64,000 bases of DNA from Butyrivibrio sp. (GCF_017635265.1 NZ_JAGBLU010000128.1:25618-89617); one strand, 5' to 3'; shown: positions 55,492-63,347, numbered from the stretch's first letter. Numbers and translations: made by a program. The notes: a model not told the origin generated them from the letters alone.

Positions 55492-55521
55492 ATTATACAT
55501 CATACATCATAGATTCATCAA
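55492..55521 (-). promoter_or_regulatory. Sigma-A-type promoter for the polysaccharide operon
   Basis: On the minus strand TTGATG and TATAAT are 18 bases apart, starting at the stop codon of the phosphofructokinase gene and leaving a leader of about 65-70 bases before the dehydratase ATG. Confidence 0.7.
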
Positions 55522-56753
55522 TGATTCAGATGTGAAATGTCCAAATATTTAGGCAGTCCATCTTCGTAATTATGTTCTACTTCGCCTCTGATGAGAGGTC
55601 TTAAGTAATCTACCAGTTCTTTCCTGACATCATTGCCGGATTCACTTATCCACTCCCCGGGAACAGATTTTGCTTCATTAGCTATTTCCTTGATCTGTGC
55701 ATAGCCGTACTCAACCATATAAGGATTGTTGCTGATTCTGTTAAGTACAACCATACAGCCTGTCTGTCCTTCTTCTGCCAAATCAACTGCCTTTTTTCCC
55801 TGAGCAAACGCCTCCTCCAAATCAACCGCGCTGGCCATATGTGCAGCACATCTCTGAAGAACATTTATCTCTACGGAACGAACCTTAACATCAATGTTTT
55901 CTTTTACCAAAAACTCCAGTGCCTTTCCTGCGCCTGAAAGCTGCTGGTGTCCAAAAGTGTCAGCCATTGCTTTGCTGGATGTGATATAGTTTCCATCCTT
56001 ATCTCTTATTCCTTCAGATACAGCTATTATCACGTTATTCCGTTTAGATAATTCGCCTCTTACATCTGCAAGGAACTGCTCCCTATCAAAGGCTACTTCA
56101 GGAAGATAAATAAGGTGAGGTGCTGATGAATAGCTATTTCTTGCAAGAGCTGCTGCCGCTGTAAGCCATCCTGCATCGCGCCCCATAATTTCAACAATAG
56201 TCACAGACTTAACCGCATAGATAAATGTGTCATGTGCAATCTCAAGTATTGAACTTGCTATATACTTTGCAGCGGATCCAAATCCCGGAGTGTGATCTGT
56301 ATGGCATAAATCATTGTCTATTGTTTTAGGCACTCCGATTATCTTTATGTCAGAGCCAATCTCTCTTGCATAATTTGATAGTTTCAGCACAGTATCCATG
56401 CTGTCGTTTCCCCCAATATAGAAAAATGCTCCAATATTAAGTTTTTTAAACTGTGAAAAAATAAAAGAATATGAAGAATCATCATCTCTGTATTCAGGAA
56501 GCTTGAATCTGCAGCTTCCCAGATACATGGCGGGTGTATGAGTTAAGAGTTTTATAAAGTCTGAATCTTTCTGCGCTTTATCCGTTAAATCCAAGTAGTT
56601 CTCCGATAAGACACCTAAAATGCCGTTGATTGCTCCAAAGCATCGGTCAAACTCACCAGAATCAATAGTAGCTTTCAACACTCCTGCCAGACTGGCATTA
56701 ATAGCAGAAGTTGGTCCCCCCGACTGTGCAACAAGTACATTTTTGATGTTCAT
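55518..56753 (-). CDS. 6-phosphofructokinase, PPi-dependent type
   Basis: The product is about 411 aa from the ATG at 56753 (AAGGAGAG eight bases upstream). It has VAQSGGPTSAINASL, FYIGGNDSMDT, the PKTIDNDLCHTDHTPGFGSAAKY substrate-site motif and EIMGRDAGWL. The Asp after Asn in GGNDS matches the PPi-using subgroup (Asp instead of Gly at that site). It phosphorylates fructose-6-phosphate in glycolysis and is ordinary core metabolism at the border of the glycan locus, with its own promoter. Confidence 0.9.
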   Translation of the reverse strand: MNIKNVLVAQSGGPTSAINASLAGVLKATIDSGEFDRCFGAINGILGVLSENYLDLTDKAQKDSDFIKLLTHTPAMYLGSCRFKLPEYRDDDSSYSFIFSQFKKLNIGAFFYIGGNDSMDTVLKLSNYAREIGSDIKIIGVPKTIDNDLCHTDHTPGFGSAAKYIASSILEIAHDTFIYAVKSVTIVEIMGRDAGWLTAAAALARNSYSSAPHLIYLPEVAFDREQFLADVRGELSKRNNVIIAVSEGIRDKDGNYITSSKAMADTFGHQQLSGAGKALEFLVKENIDVKVRSVEINVLQRCAAHMASAVDLEEAFAQGKKAVDLAEEGQTGCMVVLNRISNNPYMVEYGYAQIKEIANEAKSVPGEWISESGNDVRKELVDYLRPLIRGEVEHNYEDGLPKYLDISHLNH

Positions 56754-56794
56754 CAATAAGACTCTCCTTAACAATTTAAAATTTTGGCAGTCCT

Positions 56795-56823
56795 ATTGTA
56801 ACAGAAGATGGAGGGAATGACAA
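56795..56823 (-). promoter_or_regulatory. Sigma-A-type promoter for the phosphofructokinase gene
   Basis: On the minus strand TTGTCA and TACAAT are separated by 17 bases, about 40 bases before the ATG at 56753. Confidence 0.8.
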
Positions 56824-56943
56824 AAATAAAACCTCTTTTCAATAAAAATCAGGCTTCCTCAATAACGCAGCAATGATGTTTGAAATCCGGATTATCACTT
56901 TGAACATTCTTATCATAATTGCAGATTAATCCTATCAATAAAC

Positions 56944-56986
56944 GAACGCAAAAGCGAACGTATTTTTTTGCGTTCGTTTTGCGTTC
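56944..56986. repeat. Strong inverted repeat in the 56754-57200 gap
   Basis: GAACGCAAAAGCGAACG (56944-56960) pairs with CGTTCGTTTTGCGTTC (56971-56986) with a single bulge, around a T-rich loop. The arms contain repeated GAACG, so it could be a protein-binding palindrome or a long hairpin upstream of the phosphofructokinase promoter. Confidence 0.7.
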
Positions 56987-57004
56987 ATTCTAATCTCATT
57001 ATCT

Positions 57005-57068
57005 TAACTTCCAGTGATTATACCACTCAATAACTGATATCCTAACTTCCAGTCATTTTACCACTCAA
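57005..57068. repeat. Pair of 26-base direct repeats
   Basis: Copies at 57005-57030 and 57043-57068 match at 24 of 26 positions; the shared core is TAACTTCCAGT, ATT, then ACCACTCAA, start-to-start 38 bases. Only two copies occur. They lie between two hairpins at the edge of the accessory region. Confidence 0.7.
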
Positions 57069-57073
57069 AATCA

Positions 57074-57116
57074 AAGCCCTGCTGAAATGCTTTCGGCAAG
57101 CAACTCAGTAGGGCTT
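57074..57116. terminator. Terminator-like hairpin downstream of the first nuclease-like gene
   Basis: AAGCCCTGCTGA (57074-57085) pairs with TCAGTAGGGCTT (57105-57116). On the plus strand ATTTTTAT follows; on the minus strand TTTGATTTTG follows, so it could end transcription of the 57201-58724 module and may work in both directions. Confidence 0.65.
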
Positions 57117-57120
57117 ATTT

Positions 57121-57195
57121 TTATCCGAATAAAAACTCATCAAGATCCTCAAGCGCTTCCCTTAGCTCTGGATTCCTTTTATGAAAAGTATCCAT
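57121..57195 (-). other. Tiny ORF of 24 codons, likely a gene remnant or leader
   Basis: The frame from ATG 57195 to TAA 57121 encodes MDTFHKRNPELREALEDL followed by DEFLFG. It has no good ribosome site and begins just after the stop of the nuclease-like gene. The acidic C-terminal-looking sequence suggests the tail of a lost gene. Evidence for expression is weak. Confidence 0.3.
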
Positions 57196-57200
57196 CACAT

Positions 57201-57704
57201 CTATTCACTAATAACAAGCCCCTTGCTTGCTGCTTGTTGTTCATTTATAACCAACACTTTAGGATGCCATAATAAGCATAGTGTTCTATGTTCTTTCAAG
57301 ATTTGCTCCAGTCCCTCCTTAATAGGAACCAACCACTCTTTATTAAAACCATTAATCACCAATAAAAATATAATTTCACATGACTGTACTTCTATTCTAT
57401 CAAATATCCCACCAATTTCACGCTCCAGCCAAACTCTTTCAAAAATTTCGAAAGAATCCTCAAATTTTATGTTTATTTCTTGCAGAAACTCTTCAAACCT
57501 CTGTTCACTATCCGGATTATTAGGATTAGGTGCAGAATTTTTGGCTTCAACAAACATAATTTTCTTATTCTTCCAATGCAATACAAATTCTACAGAAGAA
57601 ACTCCTTTGGACTTTATTTCGCTATATTTCTTAGATTTTTCAATAGGATAAACATCATTCTCATCATAATCTCCGAATATGATTCCTGACTCTTGTATTG
57701 TCAT
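57201..57704 (-). CDS. Small PD-(D/E)XK-like protein, effector of ATPase module 1
   Basis: The product is 167 aa, not assigned to a named family. Around residues 38-57 it reads VEFVLHWKNKKIMFVEAKNS: an acidic residue in one strand, then hydrophobic residues with E53-x-K55, the core of PD-(D/E)XK nuclease folds. The protein at 59166-59714 has the same pattern (NKFYLIEFKNG). It starts three bases after the ATPase stop, so the two form an operon. A nuclease role is inferred from this motif and from the pairing; a terminator-like hairpin follows. Confidence 0.7.
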   Translation of the reverse strand: MTIQESGIIFGDYDENDVYPIEKSKKYSEIKSKGVSSVEFVLHWKNKKIMFVEAKNSAPNPNNPDSEQRFEEFLQEINIKFEDSFEIFERVWLEREIGGIFDRIEVQSCEIIFLLVINGFNKEWLVPIKEGLEQILKEHRTLCLLWHPKVLVINEQQAASKGLVISE

Positions 57705-57707
57705 TAC

Positions 57708-58724
57708 TTATAGCACCCCATCTACTTCTTCTTCATATAATCTAACTGATTCCTCAATAATTGGATTATTAGGCATTCCATCCCTAAAATCATGCAACAC
57801 AAAGCTTTTGTTATTTGGCATGATACACTTTATATAATCGATTTTCCCCTGCCTCATCGCTAGTAAATTCATCTTTTTTATAACAAAGTATGAATGACTT
57901 GATATAAAAAACTGTAAATTTGTTTTCTCAACCAACTCATCTATTACCTCAATAAGCTTTACTATTGCTGATGGATGCAAGCCTGCTTCAATTTCATCAA
58001 TAAAAACAATAGAGTCAGAAGAAATATAGTGATTATCTATAAGCCTTTCCAACATTCCAAGCTTTCTGATTCCTTCAGAAGCCGTTCCAATCGTAAATGC
58101 TATACCATTATTTATATATTGCCACTTATTGGTATTAGCATCTAATTCTATAGTTCCATTCATCATATCCTGTAATTGCTTTTTAGAGGAGTTCAGCACA
58201 TCGCCATCATCAACTGATGGCATTAACTGCAATGCTTTAGCTAGATCATATTGAGAATCGTCAAAGCCGAAAACTTTATCTATATCACGGCTCCTCAAGA
58301 TAATCTTCTGTATAGAAAGTATTTCTCTTGCAGGAATAAATACAGAATTATAGTCCAATCTCCCAATATCATTATTTACATCATTAATTGCTACTGTAGC
58401 TTTTTTACCAAATCTCATACTGAAACTAGAATGATCATCCACCAAGCTAATACTGCAAGTATTTCCCGCTGTATGATTAACTAATTCTCCTAAGGCGTCT
58501 GCCTGAAATGTCCACCTGAGTTTATCGGCTATAATTTCATTTACTTTCCTAATGTCATCGCCTTTTCCAAATTCCTCAATACTTTTATGTACAGAGTAGA
58601 GAGCTTTAAGCAAAAAAGACTTTCCGGAGCTATTTTCACCAATAATCAAATTAATATTCCCCAACTGGTTAATTTTTGCTGATTCTATTGGGCCTAAGTT
58701 TTCTATTGTAAATTCATTAATCAT
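57708..58724 (-). CDS. ABC-type AAA ATPase of module 1 (AAA_15/AAA_21 kind)
   Basis: The product is about 338 aa. Numbered from the ATG at 58724: Walker A GENSSGKS at 29-36, an ABC-signature-like TASEGIRKL at 214-222, Walker B IVFIDE at 239-244 followed by AGLHPSA, and the switch His in FISSHS at 277. This is the SMC/OLD-like ATPase type found in many anti-phage systems. The frame opens at a GTG (58739), but the ATG has GGAG nine bases upstream. A TTGACA box lies at 58800-58805 without a good -10. Its partner is the small protein downstream. Confidence 0.82.
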   Translation of the reverse strand: MINEFTIENLGPIESAKINQLGNINLIIGENSSGKSFLLKALYSVHKSIEEFGKGDDIRKVNEIIADKLRWTFQADALGELVNHTAGNTCSISLVDDHSSFSMRFGKKATVAINDVNNDIGRLDYNSVFIPAREILSIQKIILRSRDIDKVFGFDDSQYDLAKALQLMPSVDDGDVLNSSKKQLQDMMNGTIELDANTNKWQYINNGIAFTIGTASEGIRKLGMLERLIDNHYISSDSIVFIDEIEAGLHPSAIVKLIEVIDELVEKTNLQFFISSHSYFVIKKMNLLAMRQGKIDYIKCIMPNNKSFVLHDFRDGMPNNPIIEESVRLYEEEVDGVL

Positions 58725-58831
58725 TCTATTTTTCTCCACTCTACATTCTGATTATTGCAATCATAATAAACCGTATGTAAACAAATCATATCATTGCTCT
58801 GTCAATTTTTATCTCACAAAAGCTACTGCTC

Positions 58832-59122
58832 TCACACAAATCTAATCACTTTCTCATTCTTCTGAAGTAACACACCCGGAGCTTCAGGATATCCCAGTGC
58901 AATTGTAGCCCAAACCACATGATTTTCAGGCACTCCAAATTCATCAAGTAACTCCTTTACCGGAGAAGCATCCCTTAATGTCATAAGTGGGTTCAACCAA
59001 ACACTTCCAATTCCATATACACAAATTGTAGCTTCAGGTAAAACTCTCTTGAAATCCGTAACTACGTTCTCTATTGTTTTACTTTCATTGTAACAAGGAA
59101 TAAGAATTACAATTTTGTCAAT
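58832..59122 (-). pseudogene. GT2 N-terminus fused in frame to a nitroreductase C-terminus, start codon lost
   Basis: The frame open between stops encodes first KIVILIPCYNESKTIENV and VLPEATICVY, a close match to the first 35 residues of GT2 enzymes such as the one at 39940-40881. It then switches at about 59010 to GIGSVWLNPLM, then SPVKELLDEFGVPENHV and ATIALGYPEAPGV, the C-terminal end of a nitroreductase. The codon aligned with the GT2 start is ATT instead of ATG (59120-59122). It is gene debris from a deletion that joined two genes; translation is unlikely. Confidence 0.75.
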
Positions 59123-59165
59123 TTTTTCTTCTCTTTTTTTTCATTCAATTTTTTTAATAAAAAAA

Positions 59166-59714
59166 TCAGCTGATTGAAACAATTTCATTTATTATGTATG
59201 ATTTTTGAAATTGTTCCTTTTCATAAACAAGAATCTTGTCATAATAAAAGCCCTTAAGTTTCTCGAGCCCAAATACAGCAAAGTCTCCCTTTCCTCTATT
59301 GGCTTTAGCTATAGCAATCTTGTCTCTAGTCTCTATTTTTCTCACTTCACCATTATATACTAAAACCAAAATCACACTGTTTCTAATGCAATTAACATCT
59401 TTCTTCATTATTCCACTTAGTACAAAGGCACTGTCCTTGGCCTTTTTAGTTATGTCTTTACTGCTAAAATCACCATTTTTAAATTCTATCAGATAAAATT
59501 TATTCTTATCTGCAGTAAAGCATAACGAATCTGCAGAATCAGCATACTCTTCTGACTTACCTAAATCATTACAGTAATTTGTTTTAGCTTGATCAAAATC
59601 TATAACTCTTTTTTCGCAGTCCGTCATATATGCATCACCCTTGCTATCCCAGGATGTTTCCTTTAGAGTTTTAATAGAATGATTACCACCAAATTCAATA
59701 TCATTTATTTTCAT
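59166..59714 (-). CDS. Small PD-(D/E)XK-like protein, effector of ATPase module 2
   Basis: The product is 182 aa, not assigned to a named family. It has Asp62 in ADSLCFTADKNKFYLIEFKNG, with E77-x-K79 ending a hydrophobic strand, as expected for a PD-(D/E)XK core. The pattern matches the module-1 protein, although overall similarity is low. Its ATG overlaps the end of the ATPase gene by 14 bases, so the two are translationally coupled. A nuclease function is inferred. Confidence 0.7.
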   Translation of the reverse strand: MKINDIEFGGNHSIKTLKETSWDSKGDAYMTDCEKRVIDFDQAKTNYCNDLGKSEEYADSADSLCFTADKNKFYLIEFKNGDFSSKDITKKAKDSAFVLSGIMKKDVNCIRNSVILVLVYNGEVRKIETRDKIAIAKANRGKGDFAVFGLEKLKGFYYDKILVYEKEQFQKSYIINEIVSIS

Positions 59715-60963
59715 TTATACAATCTAACTCCTCACTGATTCTCAAAAAAGATCTGCTTAGATTAGAATAAATAACCTCTAATTTATCACTAACATCCTCT
59801 ATATCTGTAACCAAACTATCTTTTTCATTTTGTTTTAGCCAATAATACTTTGCTTTACTATCAACGTTATATTTCCTTGTAAAGAACTCAATGAAGCTTA
59901 AAAACTCTGAATTATGAGTGCTAATCAAGAAATTGATTCCAAATAATTCATGTAAGCTTACAACTATTTCGGCATAGATCAACATCCAATCCGGGTTAAG
60001 GTGTGTCTCTGGTTCATCTAAAATCACTATTCCGTTCTCTTCAAGATAACCATTTTGAAGTAGTGTTTTAAGAATAACAAATGACTTTATTCCCGTGGAA
60101 ATATTTACTATAGACATATCTTCTTTCAGACCACTGTCTGAATATGAAAATCCTTTTTCGGAATTGTTGATTAGATTACCAACTGAAATAGAATCAAATC
60201 TTGCATAAATACTTTTTAGTCTATTATCTGTAATAACATCATCAACTGCAGATGTTTCCTTCAATTCTATTTTTCTAAGCTTATTTACAAGATTATTAAC
60301 ATGCCCCATATTTCGATCAAAAAAATATCCATTTTGCATATTATCTAAAATATAAGGATCATCTATGTATATTACATCTTTAATCAATCTGATTTTTTCT
60401 GAAATATTAATACTTTCATCAGCTTTGAATGAATAGGATATCTTTTCATTCTTTAATTCAAGTTCTATTCGAGATTCATTATCTCTATAGTTCACGTGTC
60501 CAAGTTGCGAACCAAATTCTGCCTCAATACTTCTAGAAAGAATAGCTTTTAATATCTCAGTATCATCTGCATTTAAGACACCTCTGATTCTTGAAAAAAG
60601 CTCACCTTCCAAATCTTCTTTGGTTGCTCCAACAACATCGAGTAAATACTCTCTTATCTTATCATCATTTTTTTCAAAACTATATGTGTCTATCAATTCA
60701 CGTATACTTTTCCTTAAATTCTGTATACCTAATCTTGTAATCGTCCTATTAGAACTGATTATTCTAACCAATCTAAAAATAGAGTTTTCTCGTTCTTTTA
60801 CTATCTTTTCATCATAATCATGAAAAGAATTAAAAGTACAATACAACGCCTTTCCTATTGTACTCTTACCTGTTCCATTTTTTCCAGCTAATACCGTTAT
60901 TCCATTAATGTCGATTTCAGCTTCAGTTATAATTCTACCTACATTTTTTAGTCTTAACTTCAT
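59701..60963 (-). CDS. ABC-type AAA ATPase of module 2
   Basis: The product is 420 aa. Walker A GKNGTGKS lies at 27-34, the signature-like segment NISTGIKSFVIL in the middle, Walker B IVILDEPETHLNP at about 313, and the switch His in LISTHNSEF at 350. The region between (about 60-270) is long and helix-rich, as in OLD/RecF-like ATPases. It belongs to the same broad ATPase class as module 1 but is longer and diverged. GGAG lies 11 bases before the ATG. Confidence 0.82.
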   Translation of the reverse strand: MKLRLKNVGRIITEAEIDINGITVLAGKNGTGKSTIGKALYCTFNSFHDYDEKIVKERENSIFRLVRIISSNRTITRLGIQNLRKSIRELIDTYSFEKNDDKIREYLLDVVGATKEDLEGELFSRIRGVLNADDTEILKAILSRSIEAEFGSQLGHVNYRDNESRIELELKNEKISYSFKADESINISEKIRLIKDVIYIDDPYILDNMQNGYFFDRNMGHVNNLVNKLRKIELKETSAVDDVITDNRLKSIYARFDSISVGNLINNSEKGFSYSDSGLKEDMSIVNISTGIKSFVILKTLLQNGYLEENGIVILDEPETHLNPDWMLIYAEIVVSLHELFGINFLISTHNSEFLSFIEFFTRKYNVDSKAKYYWLKQNEKDSLVTDIEDVSDKLEVIYSNLSRSFLRISEELDCINENK

Positions 60964-61016
60964 AAGTTTAAAATCTCCAATTTAATTAAGCAAATAAAAT
61001 CACTAATTCTATCACA

Positions 61017-61199
61017 TTACAGTACGTACATAATAGTACCATTAATCTCATGAGGGTCTCTCAACTGGTTTCTATATTTCTCAAAGCAACTTTCCACTTT
61101 TCTATGCGCAATCTCTCTAGTCCTTGATTTATCTTTATTATAAACCTTTCTGCCAGTTTCTCTGTCAATCTTCTCCAATGGTCTAATAACATCAAAAAG
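61017..61199 (-). pseudogene. C-terminal fragment of an unrecognised gene
   Basis: A frame of about 60 codons, open from a TAG to a TAA, encodes FDVIRPLEKIDRETGRK, then RTREIAHRKVESCFEKY and DPHEINGTIMYVL. It has no start codon or ribosome site, and coding-like composition. It fills most of the 332-base gap before the module-2 ATPase. The parent family was not recognised. Confidence 0.5.
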
Positions 61200-61295
61200 C
61201 TATTTAATCTTCTTGAAGAAAAATCTTAATTTTGTTATCAATTCGCAAATTCATGAAATCAACGTCAAAATGGAAGTTTCTTCTTTATGTCGTAC

Positions 61296-61739
61296 TTATG
61301 ATTGAGTGCTTACACTTTCTATTTTTACCTGATCCATCAGTATTATTGCTTTATTTACAACATTCTTTCCTTCTTCTGTTACAAAGAACAAACCGTCTTG
61401 ACCACAATCGATGAGCTCATATGCTCGTAAGAGATTCACAAGTTCTTGTACTGCATTTTTCTCAAGCATCCCCGGAGCAGCATTCACTAAAGTCGCATAT
61501 CTCCAATACATATCTTTATCAGTTTTGTTCTCAAGTGCCCTCTTTGACATTTCAGCAGCAATCCCAATAAAATCACTCTTACCATAATTGCTCTCCATAA
61601 AGAGTTTGAGAAGATCTAATGCACTATAATTAACCTCAATCACAGAACCATTTGGGTTTGACAGCTTTGCTTTCCTTTCCCTAAGTACTGCTTCTAAAAT
61701 CCGTGAAACACCTTGATGTTCATTTTCATTTACCATCAT
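61296..61739 (-). CDS. Hypothetical protein, small and helical
   Basis: The product is about 147 aa from the ATG at 61739; GAGGAG lies six bases upstream, and the ATG at 61745 touches the ribosome site and is less likely. The sequence is mostly helical with no membrane segment. The segment SALDLLKLFMESNYGKSDFIG, then NAAPGMLEKNAVQELVNLLRAYELI and a C-terminal beta-type GLFFVTEEGKNVV, recall a winged-helix-like tail. No function is assigned. It sits between the defence-like modules and the IS66-type gene. Confidence 0.55.
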   Translation of the reverse strand: MMVNENEHQGVSRILEAVLRERKAKLSNPNGSVIEVNYSALDLLKLFMESNYGKSDFIGIAAEMSKRALENKTDKDMYWRYATLVNAAPGMLEKNAVQELVNLLRAYELIDCGQDGLFFVTEEGKNVVNKAIILMDQVKIESVSTQS

Positions 61740-61901
61740 TCCCATCTCCTCAACTTTCTCTAACAGGATCTATGAATTGCTTATTTTATACTCAACAACC
61801 GGATGATTTTTCAGCCGATTGTGAACTTCCTATCTTTTTACGCCTAAAAAGTATTTCTTGATGTTTTTTAACCTGATTGCTGCCAAGTTATCCTCTGATT
61901 A

Positions 61902-62204
61902 TTATAGCGCCAAGCCATGCTTGGCGCTACCTCTTTGTGTAACATCTTTTAGTAACCTCATGCTCTGCTGGGGGGGGACAACAGATGCTTTAACTTCTCC
62001 GTTTGAACGAGTCGCTGGTAATGACTTGCTGGTGGTTCCGGCAACGAGATTTCTTATCCTTCGTTGCCAATAGTAGTATTGTTTTTCATTGATCCCGTTT
62101 TCATCCAGCCATTTCTTGGCTGATTGACCTGCGGGGCGTTCGTGACAACTGCGAACAATTTCAGCCCATTGGGCTGTGCGAACATCCTGTGTGATCGGAT
62201 CCAT
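61902..62204 (-). CDS. IS66-family accessory protein (TnpA-like), orphan
   Basis: The product is about 100 aa from the ATG at 62204 (AGGAAACC upstream). The segment AQWAEIVRSCHERPAGQSAKKWLDENGINEKQYYYWQRRIR matches the IS66 TnpA pattern of a helix-turn-helix ending in a YxW motif. The other IS66 genes (TnpB and the large transposase) are absent in the window, so this is a remnant or a stand-alone copy. A run of eight G on the plus strand (61970-61977) crosses the C-terminal part and is prone to indels. Confidence 0.75.
   Translation of the reverse strand: MDPITQDVRTAQWAEIVRSCHERPAGQSAKKWLDENGINEKQYYYWQRRIRNLVAGTTSKSLPATRSNGEVKASVVPPQQSMRLLKDVTQRGSAKHGLAL
61906..61928. repeat. Perfect hairpin at the end of the IS66-type gene
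   Basis: AGCGCCAAGC (61906-61915) pairs with GCTTGGCGCT (61919-61928) around a three-base loop. It overlaps the last codons of the TnpA-like gene and may be a transcription end or element edge. Confidence 0.6.
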
Positions 62205-62350
62205 ACCTGGTTTCCTAAAAAAACTAGTTAGTTTTTTCAATTTTTTAAAGTAAACCATAGTAGCGGATTAAATCATAGGCGGATTATTTAGACGCTTACG
62301 TTAAAACTCTCATTTGTATCCTTTTGCGTAGTATCATTATTCACCCCAAA

Positions 62351-62405
62351 GTTGATTCTCTCCGATAAGTAAATAAATTATCTGTCTTTTATAAGGAGAA
62401 TCAAC
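62351..62405 (+). promoter_or_regulatory. Hairpin that would bury the recombinase ribosome site
   Basis: GTTGATTCTC (62351-62360) is a perfect complement of GAGAATCAAC (62396-62405), which ends right at the ATG and includes most of the AAGGAG ribosome site. Folding of the leader would block translation, as seen in leaders of some mobile-element genes. Confidence 0.65.
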
Positions 62406-63347
62406 ATGAAATCATTAAAAACAATTATAATTGAATATTTAAATTGCTGTCAGTATCAAAAGCAACTTTCCCCAAAAACCATTACCGCGTATCAAAGAGA
62501 TTTAATTCAATATAAAAAATACATAGAAAATAGCTGTCATAATAAAAAAATGTTTTATGAAAAACATAGTCTTGAAGATTATTTAAGGTACTGTCATTCT
62601 CAATACCAACCCAAAACAGTCAAGCGAAAAATTGCTTCGTTAAAAGCTTTTTTCAAATATATGATTATAAATGACATTATTGATAAAAATCCATGGGATA
62701 AAATTCAGTACCATTTCAAAGAAGCTTTTATAATTCCCAAAACCATTCCACTACATATTGTAGAAGAGTTATATACCATCATGTATAGTCTTAAAAACAC
62801 TTCTATTTCCAAATTTAAATACATGCAAATAACTAGAGATATCGCAGTGTGTGAACTACTTTTTTCAACTGGCATTCGCATATCAGAACTAATCGGCATC
62901 AATACATCAGATGTTGATTTTTTTACGCATGATATCCTTATTCATGGCAAAGGTTCGAAGGAAAGAATTGTCCACGTTGGCTGCAATGATTCATTTAACG
63001 CCATAGTAGACTACTACACGCTATACTCTTCAGTAATCACTACCTCCGGTCCGTTCTTTGTTAATACTTCCGGAAATCGAATCTCTGACCAATCCGTCAG
63101 ACGTATGCTTCAAAAGTACGCCAAATCACTTCCATCATCTCCCCATATTACTCCCCATATGTTCAGACATACATTTGCTACAGAGCTAATAGAAGCCGAC
63201 GTTGATATACGCTATATTCAAAAAATGTTGGGGCATAGTTCTATACATACTACCGAAATATATACTCATGTTTCTTTGGCAAAACAACGAGAAATATTGG
63301 AAAGCAAACATCCTAGAAATAATCTAAAAATCATAAGTGATAGATAA
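62406..63347 (+). CDS. Tyrosine recombinase (XerC/D-like integrase)
   Basis: The product is 313 aa. An N-terminal SAM-like core-binding domain (about 5-95) precedes the catalytic domain with all expected residues: Arg158 (STGIRISEL), Lys185 (GKGSKER), His251 and Arg254 (HMFRHTF), His277 (LGHSS) and the nucleophile Tyr286 (TEIYTHV). It cuts and rejoins DNA at specific sites. It is the first plus-strand gene after about 62 kb of minus-strand genes. A truncated SHMT-like gene follows 31 bases later in the same direction. Confidence 0.93.
   Translation: MKSLKTIIIEYLNCCQYQKQLSPKTITAYQRDLIQYKKYIENSCHNKKMFYEKHSLEDYLRYCHSQYQPKTVKRKIASLKAFFKYMIINDIIDKNPWDKIQYHFKEAFIIPKTIPLHIVEELYTIMYSLKNTSISKFKYMQITRDIAVCELLFSTGIRISELIGINTSDVDFFTHDILIHGKGSKERIVHVGCNDSFNAIVDYYTLYSSVITTSGPFFVNTSGNRISDQSVRRMLQKYAKSLPSSPHITPHMFRHTFATELIEADVDIRYIQKMLGHSSIHTTEIYTHVSLAKQREILESKHPRNNLKIISDR

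Noticed and set aside
57005-57068. Possible start of a CRISPR array
   Set aside because: Only two copies with a 12-base spacer, no further repeats and no cas genes nearby.
58800-58805. Strong promoter for ATPase module 1
   Set aside because: A TTGACA box is present, but no convincing -10 box sits 16-18 bases downstream, so it was not listed as a promoter.
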